NCBI RefSeq assembly: GCF_029360665.1 | Contig: NZ_JARDUB010000001.1 | Span: forward strand, 186,001-250,000 | DNA: 64,000 bases | Direction: 5' to 3' | Source of the DNA: Eudoraea chungangensis | Lineage (GTDB): Bacteria; Bacteroidota; Bacteroidia; Flavobacteriales; Flavobacteriaceae | Shown here: positions 8,890-18,129 of the stretch, in pieces | Position numbering within the stretch: position 1 is the stretch's first letter | Layout of the letters: each line of letters opens with the position of its first letter | Position numbers and translations under genes: made by a program | The notes under the pieces: model-generated | The model's database searches: none | What the model was told of the DNA's origin: nothing | The model's input: only the letters and a program-made list of their open reading frames with translations

Positions 8890-11358
8890 TTACTTTTTTT
8901 TCTTTTTTGGTTTCTTCTTATCTAATAAAGAGATTGCCTCTTCTAACGATACCTTACTAACATCAACTGTTTTGGCTAACTCTACTTTAGACTTCCCTTT
9001 TATGATATTATGTCTTCCCCAGCGGGCCTTCTCTATTCTAACTCCCTCTTCTGACCACTCTTTTACAACCTTCTCTGCTTCTTTTTTCTTTTTCGCTTCT
9101 ATAAGTTCTTCAATGTCGGCGATAGTCAAATTATCGAAGTCGTATTTCTTATTGACATTTATAAACATTCCGTCCCATTTTATAAACGGTCCAAATCTAC
9201 CCTTCCCTTTGGTCACTTCTTTATCTTCATAGTGAGCAATCGGAGCATCTGCCTTTTGCTTTTCTTTAATGAGTTCAATAGCTCTGTCTAAATCAACATC
9301 AAAGGCGCTTTCTCCTTTATCTAAAGAAACAAATTTTTTCCCAAATCTAACATAGGGTCCATATCGGCCTACATTTGCTTCTACTTCTTCTCCCTCAAAA
9401 CTTCCAAGTTTTCTCGGCAGCTGAAATAACTCCATTGCTTCTTCGTAGGTAATGGTATTTAAAGATTGTTCTGGTAATAAGCTGGCGAACAAAGGCTTTT
9501 CTTCTTCTTCTACCGTTCCTATTTGAACCATTGGGCCAAAACGCCCTAAACGTACCGCCACTTGTCTTCCAGAGGAAGGGTCTTTTCCTAAGACACGTTC
9601 TCCGCTAGCCCTGTCTGCATTTTCCTGTACATCTAGGACGTTAGGGTGAAAATCGTCGTAAAATTGTTTCATAACCTTCTGCCAATCTTCATCCCCAGCG
9701 GCAATTTCATCAAAGTCTTTCTCTACTTTGGCCGTAAAATTATAGTCAAGAATATGCGAAAAATGATCTACCAGAAAATCATTAACAATCATACCAATGT
9801 CTGTGGGAACCAATTTACCTTTGTCGGAATTTACCATTTCAGTAAGAAGTTTCTCTTGTAGATTACCCGCTTCTAAGGTAAACTGTGTATAGTTTCTTTC
9901 CACCCCCTCAACACTACCTTTTTCGACATATCCTCTATTCTGAATGGTTGAAATTGTTGGGGCATAGGTAGAAGGTCTTCCTATACCAAGCTCCTCTAGT
10001 TTTTTAACCAAGGTAGCTTCTGTATATCTATAAGGAGGCCTAGTAAATCTTTCCGTTGCGGTAATATAGTTATAAAACAGGTCGTCTCCTTCGTTCATCG
10101 CCGGTAGAATTCCTTCTTGTTCCTCAACAGAATCCTCTTCGTCTTTCCCTTCTAAATAAACTTTTAAGAAACCATCAAATTTAATAATCTCCCCATTGGC
10201 AGTAAATTGCTCGGAATAAGTGTCCGATTTAATCTTTACATTGGTTCTCTCTAGTTGTGCATCGCTCATCTGGGAAGCCAAGGTTCTTTTCCAAATTAAT
10301 TCATAGAGCTTAGACTGGTCTCTTTCTAAAGAAGGAGACTGCTTATTCATATCTGTTGGTCTAATTGCTTCATGCGCTTCTTGCGCTCCCTTAGACTTTC
10401 CTTTGTAATTCCTTACCTGGCTATACTTTTCGCCATACATTCCTAGTATAGTGTCCTTGGCAGCATTGATAGCTTCTCCTGAAAGATTAACACTATCTGT
10501 CCTCATATAAGTAATAAGTCCGGCCTCATACAGGCGTTGGGCTACTTGCATAGTACGTGAAACAGAGAAGCCCAGTTTTCTGGAAGCTTCCTGTTGTAAG
10601 GTGGATGTCGTGAATGGTGCTGCAGGAGATTTTTTAGCCTGTTTTTTATCTAGACTAGCAACCTCATAACTAGCCTTAAGATTGGATGAGAGAAAGGCCT
10701 CTGCACTGGATTTTGTTTCAAATGTTTTTGGGAGTCGAGCCGAAAACAGACTTCCAGCTGCTGTTTTAAATTCGGCCACAACCTTGTACGCCGCCTGAGG
10801 AGTAAAAACATCGATATCTCTTTCACGCTCCACAATTAATCTTACAGCAACCGATTGCACCCTTCCCGCAGACAAACCTGGCTTAATTTTTTTCCACAGC
10901 ACTGGGGAAAGCTCATAACCAACTAATCTATCTAACACTCTTCTTGCTTGCTGGGCATTAACAAGGTCGTAATTAATCTCTCTGGGATTTTCAATAGCCT
11001 TCTGAATAGCCGACTTCGTAATGGAATTAAAAACAATCCTTTTGGTCTTATCTCTGTCTAGTTTCAGAGTTTCTGCCAAATGCCAGGAAATAGCCTCTCC
11101 TTCTCTATCTTCATCACTTGCGAGCCATATAACTTCAGCCTTTTTTGCTAAGTCTTTGAGTTTTTTTACCAGAGCTTTTTTATCCTGATCTACTATATAT
11201 TTAGGTGTAAAATTTTTCTCCACATCCACTCCAAGTTCCTTAGAGGGGAGGTCGGCAATATGGCCAAAACTCGATTCTACCTTGAAATCTTTCCCAAGAA
11301 ATTTTTCAATTGTTTTTGCCTTTGCAGGGGACTCTACGATTACTAAGTTCTTAGCCAT
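8890..11358 (-). CDS. topA: DNA topoisomerase I
   Basis: Type IA topoisomerase that relaxes negatively supercoiled DNA through a single-strand break and a covalent phosphotyrosine link. Of the 822 residues, the N-terminal TOPRIM domain shows VESPAKAKTI (residues 8-17) and the acidic SDEDREGEA (81-89). The active-site Tyr284 lies in GLITYMRTDS. The C-terminal part has repeated FGPFIKW/YGPYVRFG-type topoisomerase repeats without zinc-binding cysteines, followed by a lysine-rich tail. A TAnnTTTG promoter element lies about 20 bp upstream. The arginase-like gene follows after 15 bp and is probably co-transcribed. Confidence 0.97.
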   Translation of the reverse strand: MAKNLVIVESPAKAKTIEKFLGKDFKVESSFGHIADLPSKELGVDVEKNFTPKYIVDQDKKALVKKLKDLAKKAEVIWLASDEDREGEAISWHLAETLKLDRDKTKRIVFNSITKSAIQKAIENPREINYDLVNAQQARRVLDRLVGYELSPVLWKKIKPGLSAGRVQSVAVRLIVERERDIDVFTPQAAYKVVAEFKTAAGSLFSARLPKTFETKSSAEAFLSSNLKASYEVASLDKKQAKKSPAAPFTTSTLQQEASRKLGFSVSRTMQVAQRLYEAGLITYMRTDSVNLSGEAINAAKDTILGMYGEKYSQVRNYKGKSKGAQEAHEAIRPTDMNKQSPSLERDQSKLYELIWKRTLASQMSDAQLERTNVKIKSDTYSEQFTANGEIIKFDGFLKVYLEGKDEEDSVEEQEGILPAMNEGDDLFYNYITATERFTRPPYRYTEATLVKKLEELGIGRPSTYAPTISTIQNRGYVEKGSVEGVERNYTQFTLEAGNLQEKLLTEMVNSDKGKLVPTDIGMIVNDFLVDHFSHILDYNFTAKVEKDFDEIAAGDEDWQKVMKQFYDDFHPNVLDVQENADRASGERVLGKDPSSGRQVAVRLGRFGPMVQIGTVEEEEKPLFASLLPEQSLNTITYEEAMELFQLPRKLGSFEGEEVEANVGRYGPYVRFGKKFVSLDKGESAFDVDLDRAIELIKEKQKADAPIAHYEDKEVTKGKGRFGPFIKWDGMFINVNKKYDFDNLTIADIEELIEAKKKKEAEKVVKEWSEEGVRIEKARWGRHNIIKGKSKVELAKTVDVSKVSLEEAISLLDKKKPKKKKK

Positions 11359-11377
11359 TCATTAATTTTTGAAAAAA

Positions 11378-11385
11378 CAAAAGTA
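11378..11385 (-). promoter_or_regulatory. Bacteroidota -7 promoter element of topA
   Basis: Read on the minus strand this is TACTTTTG, a perfect TAnnTTTG match, 19 bp before the topA ATG. The spacing leaves a 5' leader of only a dozen or so bases. Confidence 0.6.
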
Positions 11386-11550
11386 TGTCAAATTTTTTAT
11401 TTCTATTCCTTCTTCACCAAATACAACCTTAAAAAAAGTTCGTGTTTTAGGGAATTCAGCTAATTAACTAAGCCATTAATCAATTATATCAACGTCCTTA
11501 AAAGACGGAATAAATGTCTTATTTTTATCCAATACACTAATTAAATTTCT

Positions 11551-14500
11551 ATGTTTAAAAAAATTCTATTTCTAGTTGGCGCTCTTATATTTTTGGCCCC
11601 AAATACAACTAATTCTCAACGAAAAAAGAAAGACAAAAACACAAACCCTTTTAACGAATCCCTTTACAACTCCATTGAATGGCGTCTTGTAGGACCCTTT
11701 AGAGGAGGAAGAGCTGGCACAGTGACAGGAGTAAATAGTAATGACCTCTTATATTATATGGGCACGGCCGGAGGAGGAGTTTGGAAAACGGAAGATGCCG
11801 GGAGTACCTGGCAATGCATTTCTGATGGATTTTTTGGTGGTTCTATAGGAGCAATTGCCGTATCAGAATCTGATCCTAATGTGATCTATGTTGGTGAAGG
11901 TGAACAAACTCTTAGAGGAAATGTTTCTTCAGGAAATGGTATTTGGAAAAGTGAGGATGCGGGAGAAAGTTGGAGATTTTTGGGTCTTGAAGGTTCGGAA
12001 CACATTTCCCGTATTCGAATTCACCCATCAAACCCTGATATAGTATACGTTGCTGCCATTGGAAACCTATGGATTCCAAATAAAACAAGAGGAGTATTTA
12101 AAAGTATTGATGGGGGTACGAGCTGGGAAAACATTCTTTTCGAAAGCACAAAAGCTGGAGCCGGAGACTTCGTCATAGACCCCAAGAATCCTAGAATCTT
12201 ATATGCCTCGACCTGGGAGATGAAAAGAAATGGTTATAGAATGGACAGTGGTGGGGAGGATAGTAAATTATATAAAAGTACGGACAGTGGAAACTCATGG
12301 ACCGATATTTCGGGATATGATGGTCTTCCTGCAGGCCCTTGGGGTATTGTAGGCATTAGTGTGTCTCCAGTAGACTCTAACCGAGTTTTTGCCATAATAG
12401 AAGCCGAAGATGGGGGTCTTTTTAGATCTGATGATGCAGGAAAAACCTGGGAAAAGGTAAATGAAAATAGAGCCTTAAGACAAAGAGCGTGGTACTACAG
12501 CAGAATTTACGCAGATACGCAAGACAAAAACAAGGTTTATGTGATGAATGTAAGTTATGGTGTATCCACGGATGGTGGGCGAACTTTTACCCTTAAAAAT
12601 GCGCCACATGGAGATCATCACGATTTATGGATAGATCCTAACAACAATCAACGTATGGTAATCGCGGATGATGGTGGTGCGCAGGTTTCCAATGATGGTG
12701 GAACTAATTGGACTACTTATCACAATCAGCCAACGGCACAATTTTACCGCGTAACCACAGATAATGCATTTCCTTATCGTATTTATGGAGCACAACAGGA
12801 CAATTCTACCGTCCGAATAGCACATAGAAGTGCAAGCAACAGTATAGGAGAAAAAGACTGGGAAAATACCGCTGGAGGTGAGAGTGCTCATTTAGCCCCC
12901 GATCCTAAAAATAATGATATTGTCTATGGAGGCACATACAAAGGCTATATGATGCGATTAGATCATTCTCTTGATCAAACTAGGTCTACCAATGTTTGGC
13001 CAGATAATCCTGCCGGTTCAGGTGCTGAAATAATGAAATATCGTTTTAACTGGAATTATCCGGTCTCTTTTAGTATTCATGATAAAAACAGATTGTATGC
13101 CGGCTCCAATTTTTTGCATATTTCAACCAATGAAGGGCAGTCATGGAAGGTTATTTCTCCGGATCTCACTAGGGCACTTCCAGAAACTATTAAATCTTCT
13201 GGTGGACCCATTACACAAGATAACACAGGAGCAGAATTTTACTCCAATTTATTTGCCATAGCGGAGTCTCCCTTAGAAAAAGGGGTAATTTATGTGGGGA
13301 GTGATGACGGACTAATTCATATCACTAGAGACGACGGTGGTACCTGGACAGATATTACACCCCCACCTGGAATGTCCCCTAAATTAAACATGATAAATTG
13401 TATAGAACCAAGTCCTTTTAAAAAAGGAGTGGTCTATGTGGCAGCTACTTCCTATAAATTTGGAGACTACACTCCTTATCTTTATAAATCTACAGACTAC
13501 GGGAACAGTTGGACCTTAATTACAAATGGCATTAAAGAAAACTATTACACTAGGGCAATAAGATCGGATAAAGTAAGGGAAGGTCTGTTATATGCCGGCA
13601 CAGAATGGGGTATGTACATCTCTTTTGATGACGGTTTAAATTGGACCCCTTTTCAATTAAATCTTCCCGTTACTTCGATAAGAGATTTGGCAGTTAGAGA
13701 TAATGACTTAATTGCAGCTACCCATGGAAGAAGCTTCTGGATGATTGATGATCTAACCCCCTTGCATCAACTTTCCGATGAAATGGCCAAAAGTGATTTC
13801 TTTCTATACAAACCGGATGCGGCTTATAGAACACAGCAGTCTGGCGGCTGGAGTAAACCAGATATGCGTCTGGAAGGAAAAAATCATCCTAATGGAGCCA
13901 TCATCCATTTCTATATTAAGGATAAAAAAGAAACAGATTCCATTAGTCTGGAGATATTGGATGCTTCAGGAGGCTTAATTCAAAAATTTGATTCACAGGC
14001 AAAAATAAATAAGCTAGATCCTTCTGCCACCAAACCTATAAGTGTAAATTCTGGTGGGAATCGTTTTATTTGGGATATGAGATATCCAGGCTTTAAAAGT
14101 TTTGAAGGGATGGTTTTATATTCTTCCCCAAATAGAGGCCCAAAAGCAGTCCCCGGAACCTATAAAGTAAGGCTAAGGTATAATGGAGAAACCAGGGTGG
14201 AAGAATTTGAAATTATTAAAGACCCGAGACTTCCAAACACTTCAGAGGATTTTGAAAAACAGTTCAACTTCCTCGTACAAGTGAGAGATGAGGTCACTAA
14301 GGCAAATCAGGCAATAATTGATATCCGATCTGTAAAGACAGATCTGGAATATATTAAAAACAAGGCATCTTCTTCAAAAGAATTGCAAGACATAGTTGCT
14401 GAATTCGAAACAAAACTTGGGAAGATTGAGAATAGTATACATATGACCAAAAACCAAAGTAGGCAAGACCCTTTGAATTATGGTATCAGAATTAACAATA

Positions 14501-14694
14501 GGCTTGCGTTTTTAATGCAGGATTCACAAAGAGGGGATTATATCCCCACCAACCAGGCAGAGGAATTTTTCAAAGTGGTAAAAAAAGAACTCGATACGGA
14601 ACTGAGCAATCTAAAAAGTTTATTTGCCGATTATATAACCAAAATCAATGCCATGGCAACGGATAGCCAAATTAAAATGATATCTGTTGATTAG
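11551..14694 (+). CDS. Secreted Asp-box (BNR/sortilin-like) beta-propeller protein
   Basis: A 1047-residue protein with an N-terminal signal peptide (about 1-22). The first two thirds carry about eleven Asp-box motifs of the form S/T-x-D-x-G-x-x-W/F (for example TEDAGSTW, SEDAGESW, SIDGGTSW, STDSGNSW, SDDAGKTW, STDYGNSW), which mark bladed beta-propellers of the BNR, VPS10/sortilin or GH74-like kind. A beta-sandwich-like region follows (about 770-890), then a helical, coiled-coil-prone segment (about 895-1035). I see no type IX C-terminal sorting domain and no lipobox. Asp boxes are structural, so enzymatic activity cannot be inferred. It stands alone between topA and miaB, with no neighbour that hints at a ligand. 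Confidence 0.85.
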   Translation: MFKKILFLVGALIFLAPNTTNSQRKKKDKNTNPFNESLYNSIEWRLVGPFRGGRAGTVTGVNSNDLLYYMGTAGGGVWKTEDAGSTWQCISDGFFGGSIGAIAVSESDPNVIYVGEGEQTLRGNVSSGNGIWKSEDAGESWRFLGLEGSEHISRIRIHPSNPDIVYVAAIGNLWIPNKTRGVFKSIDGGTSWENILFESTKAGAGDFVIDPKNPRILYASTWEMKRNGYRMDSGGEDSKLYKSTDSGNSWTDISGYDGLPAGPWGIVGISVSPVDSNRVFAIIEAEDGGLFRSDDAGKTWEKVNENRALRQRAWYYSRIYADTQDKNKVYVMNVSYGVSTDGGRTFTLKNAPHGDHHDLWIDPNNNQRMVIADDGGAQVSNDGGTNWTTYHNQPTAQFYRVTTDNAFPYRIYGAQQDNSTVRIAHRSASNSIGEKDWENTAGGESAHLAPDPKNNDIVYGGTYKGYMMRLDHSLDQTRSTNVWPDNPAGSGAEIMKYRFNWNYPVSFSIHDKNRLYAGSNFLHISTNEGQSWKVISPDLTRALPETIKSSGGPITQDNTGAEFYSNLFAIAESPLEKGVIYVGSDDGLIHITRDDGGTWTDITPPPGMSPKLNMINCIEPSPFKKGVVYVAATSYKFGDYTPYLYKSTDYGNSWTLITNGIKENYYTRAIRSDKVREGLLYAGTEWGMYISFDDGLNWTPFQLNLPVTSIRDLAVRDNDLIAATHGRSFWMIDDLTPLHQLSDEMAKSDFFLYKPDAAYRTQQSGGWSKPDMRLEGKNHPNGAIIHFYIKDKKETDSISLEILDASGGLIQKFDSQAKINKLDPSATKPISVNSGGNRFIWDMRYPGFKSFEGMVLYSSPNRGPKAVPGTYKVRLRYNGETRVEEFEIIKDPRLPNTSEDFEKQFNFLVQVRDEVTKANQAIIDIRSVKTDLEYIKNKASSSKELQDIVAEFETKLGKIENSIHMTKNQSRQDPLNYGIRINNRLAFLMQDSQRGDYIPTNQAEEFFKVVKKELDTELSNLKSLFADYITKINAMATDSQIKMISVD

Positions 14695-14801
14695 GTTGAT
14701 TATTTAAACTTTTGGAAAGATTATACCATTGTTTAGAGACTACCGTCTTAGATAGCGTTAAATAATTGACTGTCAATTTGTCATCAATAGTCATAATGTT
14801 C

Positions 14802-14809
14802 TATCTTTG
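14802..14809 (+). promoter_or_regulatory. -7 element (TATCTTTG) of the miaB operon
   Basis: Perfect TAnnTTTG match, 36 bp before the miaB ATG. A TTTG at 14777-14780 lies 21 bp upstream and could be the -33 box. That box sits inside the sequence CAATTTGTCA (14774-14783), which recurs before groES, and next to the 11-bp inverted repeat TTGACTGTCAA (14766-14776). A regulator bound there would overlap the polymerase site. Confidence 0.6.
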
Positions 14810-14832
14810 CGCCTCTAAATATTTTGGTTAAT

Positions 14833-14838
14833 AGGAGG
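14833..14838 (+). promoter_or_regulatory. Perfect Shine-Dalgarno sequence before miaB
   Basis: AGGAGG stands 7 nt before the miaB ATG, which is ideal spacing. I saw no other well-placed site of this quality before a gene in the window, and Bacteroidota rarely use such sites, so it also supports the ATG at 14846 as the start. Confidence 0.7.
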
Positions 14839-14845
14839 AAGGCAA

Positions 14846-16291
14846 ATGGAAAAAATTATCGACGAGAAAGTTCAAGGTACATCTGTAAAGAATGGAATTA
14901 AACTTGGCAACACCCGCAAACTATACATAGAAAGTTATGGGTGTCAAATGAATTTTTCCGATAGTGAAATCGTTGCCTCCATACTTTCTAAAGAGGGTTT
15001 TAATACTACCGATTCCCTTAACGATGCAGATCTGGTTTTGGTGAATACTTGCTCTATCAGAGAAAAAGCGGAACTTACCGTAAGAAAGCGATTGGAAAAA
15101 TTCAACGCAGTTAAAAAAACAAGACCACATATGAAAGTTGGAGTTCTGGGCTGTATGGCCGAACGCCTAAAAAGTCAATTACTCGAAGAAGAAAAGATAG
15201 TAGATATGGTGGTTGGTCCTGATGCCTATAAGGACTTACCAAATCTTGTACGGGATGTTGATGAGGGAAGAAATGCGGTTAATGTAATCTTATCTAAAGA
15301 GGAAACTTACGGAGATATTGCCCCTGTAAGGCTGAATTCTAATGGCGTAACTGCTTTCGTTTCTATTACAAGAGGGTGCGACAATATGTGTACCTTTTGT
15401 GTAGTGCCTTTTACCAGAGGTCGGGAACGTAGCAGGGATCCACATTCTATTGTAGAGGAGGTAAATGATTTATGGAACAGAGGTTTTAAAGAAGTTACCT
15501 TGTTAGGGCAAAACGTTGACAGCTATTTGTGGTATGGCGGGGGACTTAAAAAAGATTTTAAGGAGGCCTCGGAAATTCAAAAAGCAACTTCGGTAAACTT
15601 TGCTCAGCTTTTGGGAAAGGTCGCAGAGGCACAACCAAAGCTAAGAATTCGTTTTTCTACTTCCAATCCACAGGACATGACCATGGAAGTAGTAAAGACT
15701 ATGGCTAAATACAGAAATATCTGTAATTATATTCACTTGCCTGTTCAGAGCGGAAGTAATAGAATCTTAAAAGCAATGAATCGTCTTCATACAAGAGAAG
15801 AGTATTTTAGTCTTATTGATAATATTCGAAAAATAATTCCGGACTGTGCAATAAGCCAGGATATGATTACAGGCTTTCCCACTGAAACAGAAGAAGATCA
15901 TGAGGACACTTTATCCTTAATGGACTATGTGAAATACGACTTTGGTTTTATGTTCGCATATTCTGAGAGACCCGGAACACTGGCAGCGAGAAAATTAGAA
16001 GATGCAGTACCCCAGGAAACAAAAAAAAGAAGGTTGAGTGAAATTATTGAAAAACAACTGACACACAGTTTGTACAGAACACAACTTCATATTGGAAAAA
16101 CAGAAGAAGTATTAATAGAAGGAGTTTCTAAAAAATCCTCTTCGGAATGGATGGGACGAAATTCACAGAATACAGTAGTTGTGTTCCCAAAGGAAAATTA
16201 CAAGGTAGGAGATTTTGTTATGGTTAAGATAGAATCATGCACTTCCGCCACATTGAAAGGAACGGCAATTGGTTATTCTGAAAACAATTAA
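14846..16291 (+). CDS. miaB: tRNA-2-methylthio-N6-dimethylallyladenosine synthase
   Basis: Radical-SAM methylthiotransferase that converts i6A37 to ms2i6A37 in tRNAs reading codons that begin with U. The 481 residues show the three parts of the family. The N-terminal UPF0004 domain has cluster cysteines C33, C69 and C103. The radical SAM domain has its CxxxCxxC at 178-185 (CDNMCTFC). A C-terminal TRAM domain covers about 415-478. The start is fixed by the Shine-Dalgarno sequence 7 nt upstream. The gene heads a five-gene same-strand run; the sigma-54 activator begins 2 bp after its stop codon. Confidence 0.97.
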   Translation: MEKIIDEKVQGTSVKNGIKLGNTRKLYIESYGCQMNFSDSEIVASILSKEGFNTTDSLNDADLVLVNTCSIREKAELTVRKRLEKFNAVKKTRPHMKVGVLGCMAERLKSQLLEEEKIVDMVVGPDAYKDLPNLVRDVDEGRNAVNVILSKEETYGDIAPVRLNSNGVTAFVSITRGCDNMCTFCVVPFTRGRERSRDPHSIVEEVNDLWNRGFKEVTLLGQNVDSYLWYGGGLKKDFKEASEIQKATSVNFAQLLGKVAEAQPKLRIRFSTSNPQDMTMEVVKTMAKYRNICNYIHLPVQSGSNRILKAMNRLHTREEYFSLIDNIRKIIPDCAISQDMITGFPTETEEDHEDTLSLMDYVKYDFGFMFAYSERPGTLAARKLEDAVPQETKKRRLSEIIEKQLTHSLYRTQLHIGKTEEVLIEGVSKKSSSEWMGRNSQNTVVVFPKENYKVGDFVMVKIESCTSATLKGTAIGYSENN

Positions 16292-16293
16292 TT

Positions 16294-17571
16294 ATGGAAG
16301 ACATTCAAGCCACAAAACAACGCTTTGAGATTATTGGCAACGATGTGAAGCTAAATCGAGCCTTAGAAAAAGCTATGCAGGTTGCCCCTACTGATATTTC
16401 AGTTTTGGTTACTGGTGAAAGTGGTGTGGGTAAAGAAGTTATTCCAAAAATAATTCATTCTCTGTCGCATAGAAAGCACGCGAAATACATCGCTGTAAAC
16501 TGTGGAGCCATACCAGAAGGAACCATTGACAGTGAATTGTTTGGGCATGAAAAAGGAGCCTTTACCGGAGCCACCCAAACCAGAAGAGGATATTTTGAAG
16601 TTGCAGATGGTGGAACAATTTTTTTAGATGAAGTAGGTGAATTGCCTTTAACAACTCAGGTTAGACTTTTGAGAGTTTTGGAAAATGGGGAGTTTTTAAA
16701 AGTAGGATCCTCGCAGGTACAGAAAACAGACGTTAGAATTGTAGCTGCTACCAACATGGAAATGGTTAAGGCCATAAAGGAAGGTAAGTTTAGAGAAGAT
16801 CTTTATTATAGATTAAGTACCGTAGAAATACATCTTCCTCCTCTACGAGACCGTCAGAATGATATTCATTTGTTATTTAGAAAGTTTGCCTCCGATTTTG
16901 GACAGAAGTATAAAATGCCAACCGTAAGACTGGACGATGATGCCATTCGACTCTTAATAAAGTATCGTTGGCCAGGTAATATAAGGCAATTACGAAACGT
17001 GGCAGAACAAATATCTGTATTAGAAAGCGAAAGACAAATTACCGGTAACGTATTAAATAGTTATTTGCCCAATTCGGAAAATAGTAATCTCCCGGCTATA
17101 ATTCAAAAAAAGACCAGTGAAGGAGATTTTAGTAACGAAAGAGAAATTCTGTATAAGGTCCTTTTTGACATGAAAGGAGATCTAAACGATCTAAAAAAGC
17201 TTACCTTAAAGCTTCTGCAAGATGGGGATGCCAGTAAAGTACAAGAGGAAAACGAGACTTTAATCAGAAAGATATATGGAAACGAAGAAGAGGAATCTTT
17301 AAAAGAAACGCTGCATGACGAGGGAAGTGGGTTACAAGTTTTACCAATTACAGAAGTTCAACTTGAACCTAGAAAAGAGATAATTCAAGAAGACAAATAT
17401 CATTTTGCAGAAGAAATCCAAGAGGAGGAAACCTTGTCCTTACAGGAAAAGGAAATTGAGTTAATAAGAAAATCCTTGGAGAGAAATAAAGGAAAAAGAA
17501 AGGCTGCGGCTTCAGAATTAGGAATTTCGGAGCGCACCTTATATAGAAAAATAAAACAATACGATTTATAA
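16294..17571 (+). CDS. Sigma-54 activator (AAA+ enhancer-binding protein) lacking a receiver domain
   Basis: A 425-residue transcription activator of the NtrC/PspF group. The AAA+ domain starts almost at the N-terminus, with Walker A GESGVGKE (41-48), the sigma-54 contact loop GAFTGA (89-94) and Walker B GGTIFLDE (106-113). A Fis-type helix-turn-helix lies at the C-terminus (about 390-422, GISERTLYRKIKQ). There is no N-terminal receiver, GAF or PAS domain, so control probably acts through a partner protein, through expression level or through the long acidic linker (about 275-380, Glu-rich), which is unusually large. It is coupled to miaB by a 2-bp gap. Its targets are unknown; the groES upstream region 2 kb away is a candidate. 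Confidence 0.92.
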   Translation: MEDIQATKQRFEIIGNDVKLNRALEKAMQVAPTDISVLVTGESGVGKEVIPKIIHSLSHRKHAKYIAVNCGAIPEGTIDSELFGHEKGAFTGATQTRRGYFEVADGGTIFLDEVGELPLTTQVRLLRVLENGEFLKVGSSQVQKTDVRIVAATNMEMVKAIKEGKFREDLYYRLSTVEIHLPPLRDRQNDIHLLFRKFASDFGQKYKMPTVRLDDDAIRLLIKYRWPGNIRQLRNVAEQISVLESERQITGNVLNSYLPNSENSNLPAIIQKKTSEGDFSNEREILYKVLFDMKGDLNDLKKLTLKLLQDGDASKVQEENETLIRKIYGNEEEESLKETLHDEGSGLQVLPITEVQLEPRKEIIQEDKYHFAEEIQEEETLSLQEKEIELIRKSLERNKGKRKAAASELGISERTLYRKIKQYDL

Positions 17572-17588
17572 TTAAAAATACTATTCTT

Positions 17589-18107
17589 TTGAAAAAAATA
17601 ATTTCCCGCTCTTCTGCCCTTTGTTTGCTCTTGCTTCTATTGGGTTGTGGAGCCTATAATTTCACCGGGGGGGATGTAGGTAGTGCTACTACTTTTCAGG
17701 TAAATTATTTTCAGAACTATGCCGCACAAAGCCCCGGCTCTACCTTTGATCCAGGACTGGATAGAGATTTTACTCTCGCCTTACAAGACTTAATACTTAA
17801 TCAAACCAGTTTGGATTTAGTAAATTCGGATGGCGATTTATTATATGAAGGGGAAATTGTAGAATACAGAGTTTCGCCAATGACTGCAACAGCAGAACAA
17901 CGAGCTGCACAAAACCGGCTAACCATTGCCGTTAATGTTCGCTTTTTTAATAAAACTAAAGAAGACGTAGACTTTGAGACTCGCTTTTCTTTCTTTTATG
18001 ACTATGATGCAAATTCACAATTGTCGAGTGTACGGGATGAAGCGCATCAGGCCATTTTTGAAAGGATTACGCAAGATATTTTTAATGCCTCATTAGCCGA
18101 TTGGTAG
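17589..18107 (+). CDS. lptE: LPS assembly lipoprotein LptE-like
   Basis: LptE is the outer-membrane lipoprotein that plugs and helps assemble LptD, the lipopolysaccharide insertion barrel. This 172-residue protein has a lipoprotein signal peptide with lipobox LLLGC (Cys20), followed by CGAYNFTG, the usual start of Bacteroidota LptE (there in the form CGxYxFxG). The remainder is a small alpha/beta domain. The start codon is TTG, chosen because it gives an MKK-type signal peptide and no ATG lies nearby. It lies 17 bp after the sigma-54 activator. Together with secG this ties the operon to envelope biogenesis. The assignment rests on pattern and context, since LptE is poorly conserved. Confidence 0.78.
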   Translation: MKKIISRSSALCLLLLLLGCGAYNFTGGDVGSATTFQVNYFQNYAAQSPGSTFDPGLDRDFTLALQDLILNQTSLDLVNSDGDLLYEGEIVEYRVSPMTATAEQRAAQNRLTIAVNVRFFNKTKEDVDFETRFSFFYDYDANSQLSSVRDEAHQAIFERITQDIFNASLADW

Positions 18108-18129
18108 AATTAAATCTAAGTCCTAAATT

